A stretch of 64,000 nt of DNA from JARFVT01 sp036677425 (GTDB lineage Bacteria > Pseudomonadota > Alphaproteobacteria > UBA8366 > Aestuariispiraceae), in the NCBI GenBank assembly GCA_036677425.1, contig JARFVT010000013.1:1488001-1552000 (forward strand), given 5' to 3'. A program made the translations under genes and the position numbers. Below, piece by piece: positions 27,500 to 36,251 of the stretch; position 1 is the first letter of the stretch, and every line of letters starts with the position of its first letter. The notes beneath the pieces are model-generated. The model did no database searches. It saw only the letters and a program-made list of their open reading frames with translations, and was not told where the DNA came from.

Positions 27500-29016
27500 T
27501 GTCAAAAACATCAATATTAATCAATCTTGCTTTTGCCGAATTTGTATGGATATGGAATCAAACCCAAAATTTATCAACCCCACAAATTCATAAAAATATT
27601 TGTCGCTGGCTTGATGATGGTTGGAAAAATGGTAATAAAAATTTATTGCTTATGGCATTTAGGGGTAGCGGAAAATCAACTTTGGTCGGGTTGTTTTGTG
27701 CATGGATTTTATATGGCAATGCTGATCTTAGTATATTAATATTAGCGGCAGAACAAGCATTAGCCGTAAAAATGACCCGCAATGTAAAGCGCATAATTGA
27801 ACGTCATCCATTGACTAAAGGCTTAAAATCTCCGCAATCTGAACTTTGGGCAAGCGACCAATTCACCATCATTAGAAATGCTGAATTGCGCGATCCATCG
27901 ATGCTGGCACGCGGCATTAGTGCAAATTTAACAGGTAGCCGTGCTGATATTGTTATTTGCGATGATGTCGAAGTACCAAATACTTGCGATACCTTATCTA
28001 AAAGACAAGATTTACGCGAACGGCTTGCGGAAATAGATTATATTTTAGTACCAAATGGGATGCAGATTTTTGTTGGCACACCTCATAGTTTTTTTAGCAT
28101 ATATGCCGATATAGCCCATAAAGAAACAGGCGAGAAGCAAGCATTCTTGCAAGGGTTTAATCGTCTGAAAATAGCCATAAAAACCCAAGATGGTAAGCCT
28201 GTTTGGCCAGAGAGATATAATCTAACAGCCATTGAAGATTTAAAACTCCGCCACGGAGAAAATAAATTTAATAGCCAAATGATGCTACAGCCAATCAGCC
28301 TTGATGCGGGGCGATTATCAGTGGATAATTTACGTCATTATAACAGCGACATTTGTTATGAAGAACGCAATCAACATGCCACATTGCTCATTGATAATAT
28401 GGAACTTATTTCTGCAAGCAGCTGGTGGGATCCATCATATGGCGCGGCGGGTAAAGGTGATAGTTCAGTCATTGCCTGTGTTTTCACCAGTATCGACGGA
28501 CGTTATTGGTTACATGATATAAAATATCTTACCACCGATAATAATATCGAATTGGACGAAGCCAGACAACAATGTAACCAAGTTGCCGATTTTATTGAGA
28601 ATAATTACCTACCCGCCGTAACCATTGAAACCAATGGTATTGGTAAATTTCTGCCTGGTCTTTTGCGGAATATCTTTCAATCCCGTGGGCTTAGCTGTGC
28701 TATTATTGAACATCACAACCATAAGCCAAAAGCTCAACGGATTATTTCTGCATTTGATGCAGTAATGGCTGCGGGCAATTTAATGGCACATGATAAAATA
28801 TGGAACAGTCAATTCATTACAGAAATGCGTCAATGGACACCGGCAAATACCCACCAAGCAGTCGATGATGGGCTTGATGCTGTTGCAGGATGTTTGCAAT
28901 CTGAACCCGTACGTCTTGTACGTGTAATTGCAACAAATCCATGCATACAGACAAATACAAATAAATGGCATGCCGGCGGCAAAAGCCATAAAGCAAATGG
29001 CGATTTCAACCCATGA
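27499..29016 (+). CDS. Terminase large subunit
   Basis: 505 residues. DNA-packaging motor: Walker A LMAFRGSGKSTLVGLF near residue 56, Walker B ADIVICDDVE near residue 155. The RNase H-like nuclease domain begins at WWDPSYGAAGKGDSSVIA (about 310) and ends with AVDDGLDAVAGCL. All catalytic acidic residues expected seem present. An intact packaging motor in a cluster without portal or replication genes is notable. Confidence 0.85.
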   Translation: MSKTSILINLAFAEFVWIWNQTQNLSTPQIHKNICRWLDDGWKNGNKNLLLMAFRGSGKSTLVGLFCAWILYGNADLSILILAAEQALAVKMTRNVKRIIERHPLTKGLKSPQSELWASDQFTIIRNAELRDPSMLARGISANLTGSRADIVICDDVEVPNTCDTLSKRQDLRERLAEIDYILVPNGMQIFVGTPHSFFSIYADIAHKETGEKQAFLQGFNRLKIAIKTQDGKPVWPERYNLTAIEDLKLRHGENKFNSQMMLQPISLDAGRLSVDNLRHYNSDICYEERNQHATLLIDNMELISASSWWDPSYGAAGKGDSSVIACVFTSIDGRYWLHDIKYLTTDNNIELDEARQQCNQVADFIENNYLPAVTIETNGIGKFLPGLLRNIFQSRGLSCAIIEHHNHKPKAQRIISAFDAVMAAGNLMAHDKIWNSQFITEMRQWTPANTHQAVDDGLDAVAGCLQSEPVRLVRVIATNPCIQTNTNKWHAGGKSHKANGDFNP

Positions 29017-29068
29017 ATATCGCAAAATATATATAAAATTAAAACATTAAAATATAAGGATAAAGACA

Positions 29069-29362
29069 ATGCAAAATTCATGGACAATAAATTTAATTTG
29101 GTGGATAAGCGTGGTTGAAATACCCGCATTAGCAGGGTTATTTTGGCTAATATGGCGCAATCGTAAAGATAGCGAAGCGGCATTATCACAACAAGGTCAA
29201 TTGATAAACCAAACATCACTTCAAGCAAGAGAAAGCTTATCTTCATATAAGCTTGAAGTAGCAAAATCCTATGTTTCAATTGGCTATTTAAAAGATGTTG
29301 AACGCCGTTTAACCGCGCATTTATTACGAATTGATGCCAAGCTAGATAGCTATAAAAAATAA
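29069..29362 (+). CDS. Small membrane-anchored protein of the lysis region
   Basis: 97 residues. One membrane helix at residues 9-29, then a charged helical, coiled-coil-like region (residues 30-97). The architecture resembles inner-membrane spanins, but no outer-membrane partner with a lipobox is visible. Located between terminase and endolysin. Confidence 0.5.
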   Translation: MQNSWTINLIWWISVVEIPALAGLFWLIWRNRKDSEAALSQQGQLINQTSLQARESLSSYKLEVAKSYVSIGYLKDVERRLTAHLLRIDAKLDSYKK

Positions 29363-29416
29363 TATCAAGTTTAAATTTAACATTAAAATAAGGATGATTA
29401 AAAGTCTGAAAAACAT

Positions 29417-29860
29417 ATGAATGATATTGAATTAACCATAGAAAACGAAAATGCATCAATCGATATATTAGCAAAAACTATATGGGGCGAAGCAAGGGGT
29501 GAATCTGTACGCGGTAAAGAAGCGGTGGCATCAACAATAATTAATCGCGCTAAATATGCAAAATCACGAGGTGGGTATTGGTGGGGAAATGATGTTATAG
29601 AAATTTGTTTGAAACCATCACAATATTCTTGTTGGAATAAAGATGATCCCAATCATGACAAAATAATATTGATTAATAATACAGATAAACAATTCAAAAT
29701 ATGTACGCGTATAGCAAGACGTGCATTTTATAACACACAACCTGATCCAACAAATGATGCTACTCATTATCATACTATTTCATGCAAACCATGGTGGGCA
29801 AAGGGACGCAAATCATGCGCCATTATCGGCGATCATATATTTTATAAAGACATCGCCTAA
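29417..29860 (+). CDS. Cell wall hydrolase (SleB/CwlJ-like endolysin)
   Basis: 147 residues. Hydrolase_2 family: ILAKTIWGEARGES with the catalytic glutamate near residue 23, INRAKYAKS, and the C-terminal motif ATHYHT followed by PWWAKG. Cuts peptidoglycan; in GTA and prophage clusters of alphaproteobacteria this enzyme releases particles. No signal peptide, so it would need the holin encoded 32 bp downstream. Confidence 0.82.
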   Translation: MNDIELTIENENASIDILAKTIWGEARGESVRGKEAVASTIINRAKYAKSRGGYWWGNDVIEICLKPSQYSCWNKDDPNHDKIILINNTDKQFKICTRIARRAFYNTQPDPTNDATHYHTISCKPWWAKGRKSCAIIGDHIFYKDIA

Positions 29861-29892
29861 TAAAAATATATGACATAAAGAAAGAAATAGCC

Positions 29893-30273
29893 ATGTTGAC
29901 ATTAATCACCTCAATATTACCAATCGCCAGCACTATACTTGATAGAATATTACCAGAAAAAGTCGAAAAAGATAAAATAAAGGCGGCAATTCAAGCTGAA
30001 TTAATAAATAATACTGCCGAAATAGAACGTCTGGCGGCAAATAATATCAAGGCGGAAATTCAAGGTGAAAGCTGGTTGCAACGTAACTGGCGACCTATGT
30101 TAATGTGCTTATTTGGCTATATAATTGCCCATAACCATATTATTGCACCAATTCTTTCGATTGAGTTTTTGCCGATGCCGCAACCATTATGGGAATTATT
30201 AAAAATCGGCATCGGCGGTTATGTCATCAGCCTTGGTGCCGAAAAATCTATAAAAACATGGCGAAATAATTAA
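29893..30273 (+). CDS. Holin of the GTA_holin_3TM type
   Basis: 126 residues. A short N-terminal hydrophobic part, a charged segment, then GESWLQRNWRPMLMCLFGYI and two further hydrophobic stretches, the pattern of 3TM holins in alphaproteobacterial prophages and gene transfer agents. It would permeabilise the inner membrane. Last gene of the cluster. Confidence 0.8.
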   Translation: MLTLITSILPIASTILDRILPEKVEKDKIKAAIQAELINNTAEIERLAANNIKAEIQGESWLQRNWRPMLMCLFGYIIAHNHIIAPILSIEFLPMPQPLWELLKIGIGGYVISLGAEKSIKTWRNN

Positions 30274-30402
30274 ACTTAAGAAATACTATGAGACTATTAA
30301 TTATCTTGTCATCTTTACAAATAACTTAATATAAAATATGAATACTTCAATTAAGTGAAGATTAAGCAATAATAAGTTATATTTTACCTAAAATTATATA
30401 AT

Positions 30403-30437
30403 TTCCATCGCTATTATGCTTAATTTTAACGATGGAA
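30403..30437. repeat. Inverted repeat before pyrD, at the right end of the phage-like cluster
   Basis: TTCCATCG, 19-base loop, CGATGGAA. It overlaps a tandem 11-bp duplication (ATGGAATATTT twice, 30432-30453) that ends at the pyrD start. It could be a weak terminator or a scar; no matching copy is seen at the left end. Confidence 0.5.
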
Positions 30438-30455
30438 TATTTATGGAATATTTAA

Positions 30456-31511
30456 ATGCATCTAAGTGATATTATACTGCCATTCTTACGGCAAATCGAC
30501 CCAGAAACGGCGCATAAGCTTAGCATAATGGCAATAAAATGTGGCTTTGCACCTAAATTATACAGCGATGACGATTCATTTTTAAAAATCTCCCTATGGG
30601 GTATAGATTTCCCAAATCCTGTTGGCTTGGCTGCTGGATTTGATAAAAATGTCGAGATAACTAAACCTATGTTAAATGCTGGTTTTGGCTTTGTTGAGGC
30701 GGGTTCAATAACGCCAAAACCACAATTAGGCAATCCAAAACCACGAATATTTAGATTAGCAGCCGATCGAGCAATAATTAACCGACTTGGCTTTAATAAC
30801 AAAGGCATGGATTTTGCTGCGGAAAATTTAAAACACCGGCCGAAGGGCATAATTGGTATTAATATTGGTAAAAATAAATCAAGCGATAATGCAGAACAAG
30901 ACTATGCAATTGTTGCAAAAGCCTTATCACCAATGGCCGATTATATTGTTATAAATGTATCATCACCCAACACGCCTAATTTACGCGCACTTCAAGGGGC
31001 AAAAGAACTATCGCGACTTATAATTACAACCAAAGCCGCCATGAAGGCCGCATGCAACGGTAAGATTCCACCATTATTAATTAAAATATCGCCTGATTTA
31101 ATGCAGCAAGATATGCGAAATATAATCGATGTGTCGCTTGAAAATAACATTCAAGGGTTAGTTGTAACAAATACGACAATAACCAGACCAAAAAATTTAT
31201 CGGAATGCCAGCTTGCCCATCAAACAGGTGGTATGAGCCGCGAGCCATAATTTGAAGTGGCACCTGAAACTATACGACAAACCTCTCAACAAAGCGATGG
31301 AAAGCTGCCACAAAACGGTGTTTGAGGCATTTCTAATGGTCAAGATGCCAATATAAAAATAAAGGCTGGTGCTTCATTAATACAACTTTATTCAGCATTA
31401 ATATATCAAGGGTTTGGGCTTGTTAAAAAAATCAAACATGACCTTGTTGAGCTGGCCAAAGCCGATGGATTTAGATCAATAAAAGATGCCATAGGTGCAG
31501 ACCATAAATAA
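30456..31511 (+). pseudogene. pyrD: Dihydroorotate dehydrogenase, class 2, with two in-frame stops
   Basis: A 351-codon class 2 PyrD with no frameshift but TAA at 31248-31250 and TGA at 31323-31325. The first 264 residues hold the FMN site GLAAGFDKN and the catalytic serine region NVSSPNTPNLRALQ; after GGMSREP the TAA falls where the family has a Leu (as in KPLF). The TGA replaces a glycine in the FMN-binding GVGGI. The end, IKAGASLIQLYSALIYQGFG, is well preserved. The enzyme oxidises dihydroorotate to orotate with quinone in pyrimidine synthesis. Two stops in a single-copy biosynthetic gene suggest pyrimidine auxotrophy unless another dehydrogenase exists elsewhere. Confidence 0.9.
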
Positions 31512-31638
31512 TTATGCAAATATAATAAATAGTCATATTAACATTTAATATCTATCTATATAGTATTATAGATCTATATAGTATTATTAGTATATTGGAT
31601 TAATTACAGGTAATATTATAAATAATGTGGACATTATT

Positions 31639-33033
31639 ATGAATGTTATTATTTTTATTATTTATACCATTTTTTTTATGGTTTCTGGATATATTATATC
31701 ACAGGAGTTTATTATCTATCGCAATATTGATATTGCATTTGCCACAATAATAATGATGATATTTGCTGCGTTAATTCATGAAAATATTACACGCCGCATA
31801 ACAGAAATAAAATTAGCCCGCCATTTATTGGCTTTGAAAAAAGCATATGATATAACAAAGAAACAATTAAGTGAAAAAAATAATTCACAACAAATAACAA
31901 GTAAGCCATTCGGCAGCCTATATCCAACAAGCACTGATAACCATAGCCATAAAATAACAGCAAAAAAACAAAAACCATTAATGGCATTCATGGATGCAGC
32001 ACCAATAAGTAACCCCACACAATCAGAAAAAAATATGGTAGCACGCACCCCGCCATTCCATAGACCGCCACCGCCACCAAAAGGCATAGCCCCAGATTTA
32101 AGCAAAACAGAAGTAAGTCAATTATCAAACGAAGTTAAAATATTACATGACCTTGTAGAGCAATTATACGCAAATAGCGACCCAGAAGATGGCAATGAAA
32201 CAATCGCAAAAAGCAGTGAATTTAATGCTGAAAACAATATTTTGCGAAGCACTAATTATAAAATGGGCGATAAAGAAGAAAGCCTGATACTTGACTTCGT
32301 ACATGATAGGCTACGTAAAGAAAATATTGAATTATATTTGCAACCAATTGTCAGCTTGCCGCAACGTAAACGTAAGTTTTTTGAATGTTATAACCATATA
32401 AAAACCGATGATGGCACAGTGATAAGCCAAGCCCAATATATGCAAATTGATATTGATAGCAAAATATTATCGGCAATTGATAATATTCAATTATTTCGAT
32501 GTATGCAGATATTAAAAAAAATACAAAATGATGATTTCTCATTGGTGTTTTTCTGTACTATAACATTGCATAGTTTGCTCGATAAAGAAATTTTTTATAA
32601 ATTTATCCAATATTTACAAGTAAATTCAGCTCTTGCACCGAATATTATATTGGAATTATCACAAAATGACTATCTGGAAAATCGTGTTGCATTGACCACA
32701 CCATTAAAAATGTTAGCCAAGGTTGGTTATCGGTTCTCGTTAGAATATATTGATAATTTTAATATCGATGGCATTGAATTATTACAGAGAAAATTTAGCC
32801 ATGTAAAAGTCGATGCAGATGTTATTATCAATCATATAAGGCAAGGTAATAGTCATTTATTCCGCAGTTTCAAACAACGTATGGATAATGTAAATATTGA
32901 TATTATTGTTAATAATATTGATAGCGAACAAATATTATTAGAATTATTGGATTGTAATATTGACTATGGGCAGGGGTTTTTATTTGGCGAGGCAAAGACA
33001 GGCACAGAAGCCATTGAGAATTTACAAATTTAA
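31639..33033 (+). CDS. Membrane protein with degenerate EAL domain
   Basis: About 464 residues. Two membrane helices at the N-terminus (about residues 2-24 and 30-52), a coiled and proline-rich linker (PPFHRPPPPPKG), and an EAL-like domain from about residue 230. Where active phosphodiesterases have ExL this protein has FFECYNHI, and the usual metal-binding acidic residues do not stand out, so it probably does not cut cyclic-di-GMP. It may bind the nucleotide or a partner. A gene of this kind next to the following HAD phosphatase is common in alphaproteobacteria. A GTG at 31627 is an alternative start. Confidence 0.7.
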   Translation: MNVIIFIIYTIFFMVSGYIISQEFIIYRNIDIAFATIIMMIFAALIHENITRRITEIKLARHLLALKKAYDITKKQLSEKNNSQQITSKPFGSLYPTSTDNHSHKITAKKQKPLMAFMDAAPISNPTQSEKNMVARTPPFHRPPPPPKGIAPDLSKTEVSQLSNEVKILHDLVEQLYANSDPEDGNETIAKSSEFNAENNILRSTNYKMGDKEESLILDFVHDRLRKENIELYLQPIVSLPQRKRKFFECYNHIKTDDGTVISQAQYMQIDIDSKILSAIDNIQLFRCMQILKKIQNDDFSLVFFCTITLHSLLDKEIFYKFIQYLQVNSALAPNIILELSQNDYLENRVALTTPLKMLAKVGYRFSLEYIDNFNIDGIELLQRKFSHVKVDADVIINHIRQGNSHLFRSFKQRMDNVNIDIIVNNIDSEQILLELLDCNIDYGQGFLFGEAKTGTEAIENLQI

Positions 33034-33126
33034 AGAATATAGTTATTATTATGACCGCAATTATTATAATTAGACGTTATGCAATAATTTTATATTCCAA
33101 TTATATATTTAAAAGAAAGACGTAAT

Positions 33127-33978
33127 ATGACTGGCAAAATAATTAATGGCCTTGCCACCATCATTGATGATTATGATCTTTTTCTGATTGATCAATGGGG
33201 GGTTTTACACGACGGTTTCAATGCTCATTCTGGTGCAATTACCGCCATGGAAAATATGCGTGATGCGGGGAAAAAGGTTATAATATTATCAAATTCTGGC
33301 AAACGTCTTGAAGATTCATATCAGCGTATGAATAAAATGGGCATTAATAAATATCTTTACGACCATGTAGTTACGTCAGGTGAAAATGTCTATCAAAATT
33401 TTAAAAAACCAAGTGATAGTTTTTATAAAAACCTCGGTAAAAAATATTTCATATTCACATGGGATGAAGGCAATAAGGCCGTCATTAAAAATGTTGAGAA
33501 ACAAGAAGTGGATAATATAAATGATGCTGATTTTATCCTATGCACTGGCACTAATCAGGGTGGTTTAGATTATTATTTACCCCTACTTCAACAGGCAGTA
33601 TCAAGAAATATACCGCTTATTTGCGCTAATCCTGATCTTGTCAGCCAACAGCCAGATGGCAGCTTGACCATGTGCCCTGGAAGTGTCGCCAAGGCCTATG
33701 AAAAAATTGGTGGTAATGTGCGTTGGCATGGTAAGCCAACCCGCGAAATTTATAATTTTTGCAAAAAGCTTGAACCGCAATATACAAGAATTTTAGGAAT
33801 TGGCGACAGCCTAAATCATGATATTAAGGGTGCTAATGATGCTGGTGGTAGCTCTCTATTCATATTAAGCGGCATCCATAATAATGAGTTTTCAGGATCA
33901 ATTGAAAATCAGCTATCAGAATTAAACCAAAAATATAATATAGCGCCAACATATGTTATGGAGAAATTTATCTGGTAA
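33127..33978 (+). CDS. HAD-superfamily hydrolase, TIGR01459 family
   Basis: 283 residues. Class IIA HAD fold: motif I FLIDQWGVLHDG (the nucleophile Asp and an unusual Gln-Trp-Gly), ILSNSGKR (motif II), and ILGIGDSLNHDIKGAND (motif IV). Members are soluble phosphatases with sugar- or nucleotide-phosphate substrates not settled. Ends next to the convergent aminotransferase with no gap. Confidence 0.87.
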   Translation: MTGKIINGLATIIDDYDLFLIDQWGVLHDGFNAHSGAITAMENMRDAGKKVIILSNSGKRLEDSYQRMNKMGINKYLYDHVVTSGENVYQNFKKPSDSFYKNLGKKYFIFTWDEGNKAVIKNVEKQEVDNINDADFILCTGTNQGGLDYYLPLLQQAVSRNIPLICANPDLVSQQPDGSLTMCPGSVAKAYEKIGGNVRWHGKPTREIYNFCKKLEPQYTRILGIGDSLNHDIKGANDAGGSSLFILSGIHNNEFSGSIENQLSELNQKYNIAPTYVMEKFIW

Positions 33979-35136
33979 TTATGGTTTAATCGCCATTGCT
34001 AAACGCTTAAAATCATCTAGATTATTATAGAGATAAGCGCTGTTTCTTATCCATAATTTACCATTTATTGCTTTGACATCAATTTCGATATTATGCTTAT
34101 CACGTAATGATTTTCGCAAAATTTCAGCATTTTTTTTATCTGCTTTAATTTTTATCGGATAATGAATATTACCCATATATGTGGTTAGGTCTTCACTTGC
34201 CCCTAATTCAGTTTTAAAAGCATCTTTTAAAATATTAAGCCCATCCCAAATAGTCGAATGACAATATTTTCTAATTTTATCCTCGCCAAATTTTTGACGG
34301 AATTTAATGGCGGCGGCAACGCATAAATATGGAGTGAAATCCTTACTTCCAGGCCAATCAAAGGCGGGTAAATAGCCATCGCTTATATAGTGGCTAATTG
34401 TTGTTGGACGCACCAAACGCTGGTTAGATTTTTTAGTCCATAAAAATCCGCAACCGCGTGGTGCGCCTAGCCATTTATGGCAATTACCAGCATACCAATT
34501 AACCCCAAGGTTATTTAAATCAATATCCAAAATACCAACCGCATGTGCGCCATCAACTAATATGGGAATATTTTTCTCCTCGCATTGGCTGGCAATTTTT
34601 TTTATTGGCATCGGCAATGCTGACATTGATGTTATATGGTCAACTACGACAAGTTTAGTACGCTTGGTTATTGCATTATTTATTGCGTCTAAAATAATCG
34701 CTTGATCATTTAATGGGTAAGGAATATCGGCAAAAACTATTCTTGCTCCAGCCCGTTCACAAATAAATTCTAATGTTTTTAAAACCGCACCATAGCTATG
34801 ATTTGTTGTAACCACTTCATCACCTGGCAATAAAACCAAGGATCGTAAAACCGCATTAATTGCGGTGGTTGCGTTATCAACAAAGACAATATCCTTGCCA
34901 TTTGCACCAACATATTTGGCTAAAACACTGGCGGAATCACGCAATGATTGCGTTAATTCATCTTTAAGGAAACGTGCTGGTTGACCTTCAATATATCGCC
35001 TTACTGCGATTGCTGCATTATAAACAGGTACAGATAAGGCACCAAATGCGCCATGATTAAGATATGTTATATTAGGCTCAATCAACCAATATTCTTTAAC
35101 ATCATGACCCATTTTATCTATGGTCGCGTCATCCAT
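33979..35136 (-). CDS. Class V aminotransferase, isopenicillin N epimerase-like
   Basis: About 385 residues. PLP enzyme: NITYLNHGAFGALS at the N-terminus, then VDGAHAVGILDID with the PLP-binding Asp, and NCHKWLGAPRGCGFL with the Schiff-base lysine. Relatives include CefD-like epimerases and cysteine lyases; the true substrate is unknown and a role in beta-lactam synthesis should not be assumed. The start is uncertain: TTG at 35166, ATG at 35136 or 35112, none with a clear ribosome site. Confidence 0.8.
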   Translation of the reverse strand: MDDATIDKMGHDVKEYWLIEPNITYLNHGAFGALSVPVYNAAIAVRRYIEGQPARFLKDELTQSLRDSASVLAKYVGANGKDIVFVDNATTAINAVLRSLVLLPGDEVVTTNHSYGAVLKTLEFICERAGARIVFADIPYPLNDQAIILDAINNAITKRTKLVVVDHITSMSALPMPIKKIASQCEEKNIPILVDGAHAVGILDIDLNNLGVNWYAGNCHKWLGAPRGCGFLWTKKSNQRLVRPTTISHYISDGYLPAFDWPGSKDFTPYLCVAAAIKFRQKFGEDKIRKYCHSTIWDGLNILKDAFKTELGASEDLTTYMGNIHYPIKIKADKKNAEILRKSLRDKHNIEIDVKAINGKLWIRNSAYLYNNLDDFKRLAMAIKP

Positions 35137-35357
35137 AGCTTGTAACGCAACATTGATTATATCCAATTAAAAAAACCCGACTATGTGAAATTAAAAAATA
35201 ATATTAACAGTTTGTTAATAATCAAGCCATCAGTCAAGCGTTAAGCATAATATTTGATATTTAATTCATACTAAGATTGAAATCATTGATAATAAATAAT
35301 ATATTTTACAATAATAACTAATTATAAATAAAAATATGAAAGCTTAAGTAATAAAAT

Positions 35358-35963
35358 ATGCACAAAAATGACATCATTAAGAAATTGCAATCATTTTCTA
35401 ATATGGAATCTGGCAACAGTAATTTTAATGGTATAACATGGCAATCACCACGACCATTAATCCCTGCGGCGGTTCTTGTACCATTGGTATTGCATAATGA
35501 TGGCATCACTATATTATTAACTAAACGCGCGGCAGGTTTAAACGATCACCCTGGACAAATAAGTTTTCCTGGTGGGCGGGTTGAAGATAGTGATAAAAAT
35601 CATATGGCAACGGCAATCCGTGAGGCAAATGAAGAAATTGGCATAGCAATAGAAGATATAAAGCCAATCGCCGAATTAACCCCATATATTATTGGAACTG
35701 GTTTTATTATAACGCCTATAATTGCGTTTTTAACACCGCCATTTAATAAGAAAGCAGAACCAAGCGAAGTTGAAGAAATTTTTGAGGTGCCGTTAGATTT
35801 TTTTATGGACAGCAATAATCATCAACATAAGGTCAAAAAATTTAATAATATGGATCATCATTATCATGCCATCGATTATAAACAATATTATATTTGGGGG
35901 GCAACTGCGGATATGATAGTTAATCTTGTGAATATTTTAAGCGAAAGTAAAGCCAATGACTAG
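35358..35963 (+). CDS. Nudix hydrolase, CoA pyrophosphatase-like (NudL)
   Basis: 201 residues. The Nudix box runs from GGRVEDSD to REANEEIGI (about residues 74-97), preceded by NDHPGQISFPGG, which is the NudL-specific upstream motif. Splits CoA or related pyrophosphates. First gene of Nudix-DUF6111-CCA transferase; it overlaps the next start by 8 bp. Confidence 0.88.
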   Translation: MHKNDIIKKLQSFSNMESGNSNFNGITWQSPRPLIPAAVLVPLVLHNDGITILLTKRAAGLNDHPGQISFPGGRVEDSDKNHMATAIREANEEIGIAIEDIKPIAELTPYIIGTGFIITPIIAFLTPPFNKKAEPSEVEEIFEVPLDFFMDSNNHQHKVKKFNNMDHHYHAIDYKQYYIWGATADMIVNLVNILSESKAND

Positions 35964-36246
35964 ACAAATAATAACCATAATATTACCGCTACTAGCCCCT
36001 ATCATTGCCTATATTATTTGGGGTTTATATATAAAACGGAAACAACATGATATTGATGCGGGACAAAAATTAGACCCATGGCAGCAATGGCCTTGGCGCT
36101 GGTTAATAATTTCAGGGACAATATTAATGATGTTTAGCCTGTTATTTTTAGGGTTAAGCGATGCTGATAATCTTGATGGTAAATATATCCCACCAGCGGT
36201 GATTGATGGGCAGTTAATCCAAGGGTATTTTTCAGCTGATAACTGA
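35956..36246 (+). CDS. DUF6111-family small membrane protein
   Basis: 96 residues with two membrane helices (about 5-25 and 47-68) and a short C-terminal segment ending in YIPPAVIDGQLIQGYF. This motif and the position between Nudix hydrolase and CCA transferase are conserved in alphaproteobacteria. Function unknown. Confidence 0.75.
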   Translation: MTRQIITIILPLLAPIIAYIIWGLYIKRKQHDIDAGQKLDPWQQWPWRWLIISGTILMMFSLLFLGLSDADNLDGKYIPPAVIDGQLIQGYFSADN

Positions 36247-36251
36247 TTAAT

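Noticed and set aside
28830..29474. 214-residue minus-strand reading frame over the terminase end
   Set aside because: Opposite to three genes of the cluster, low-complexity hydrophobic sequence, no ribosome site.
20054..30455. Integrated prophage with attachment sites
   Set aside because: No integrase, no tRNA target and no direct repeat at the two ends were found by eye.
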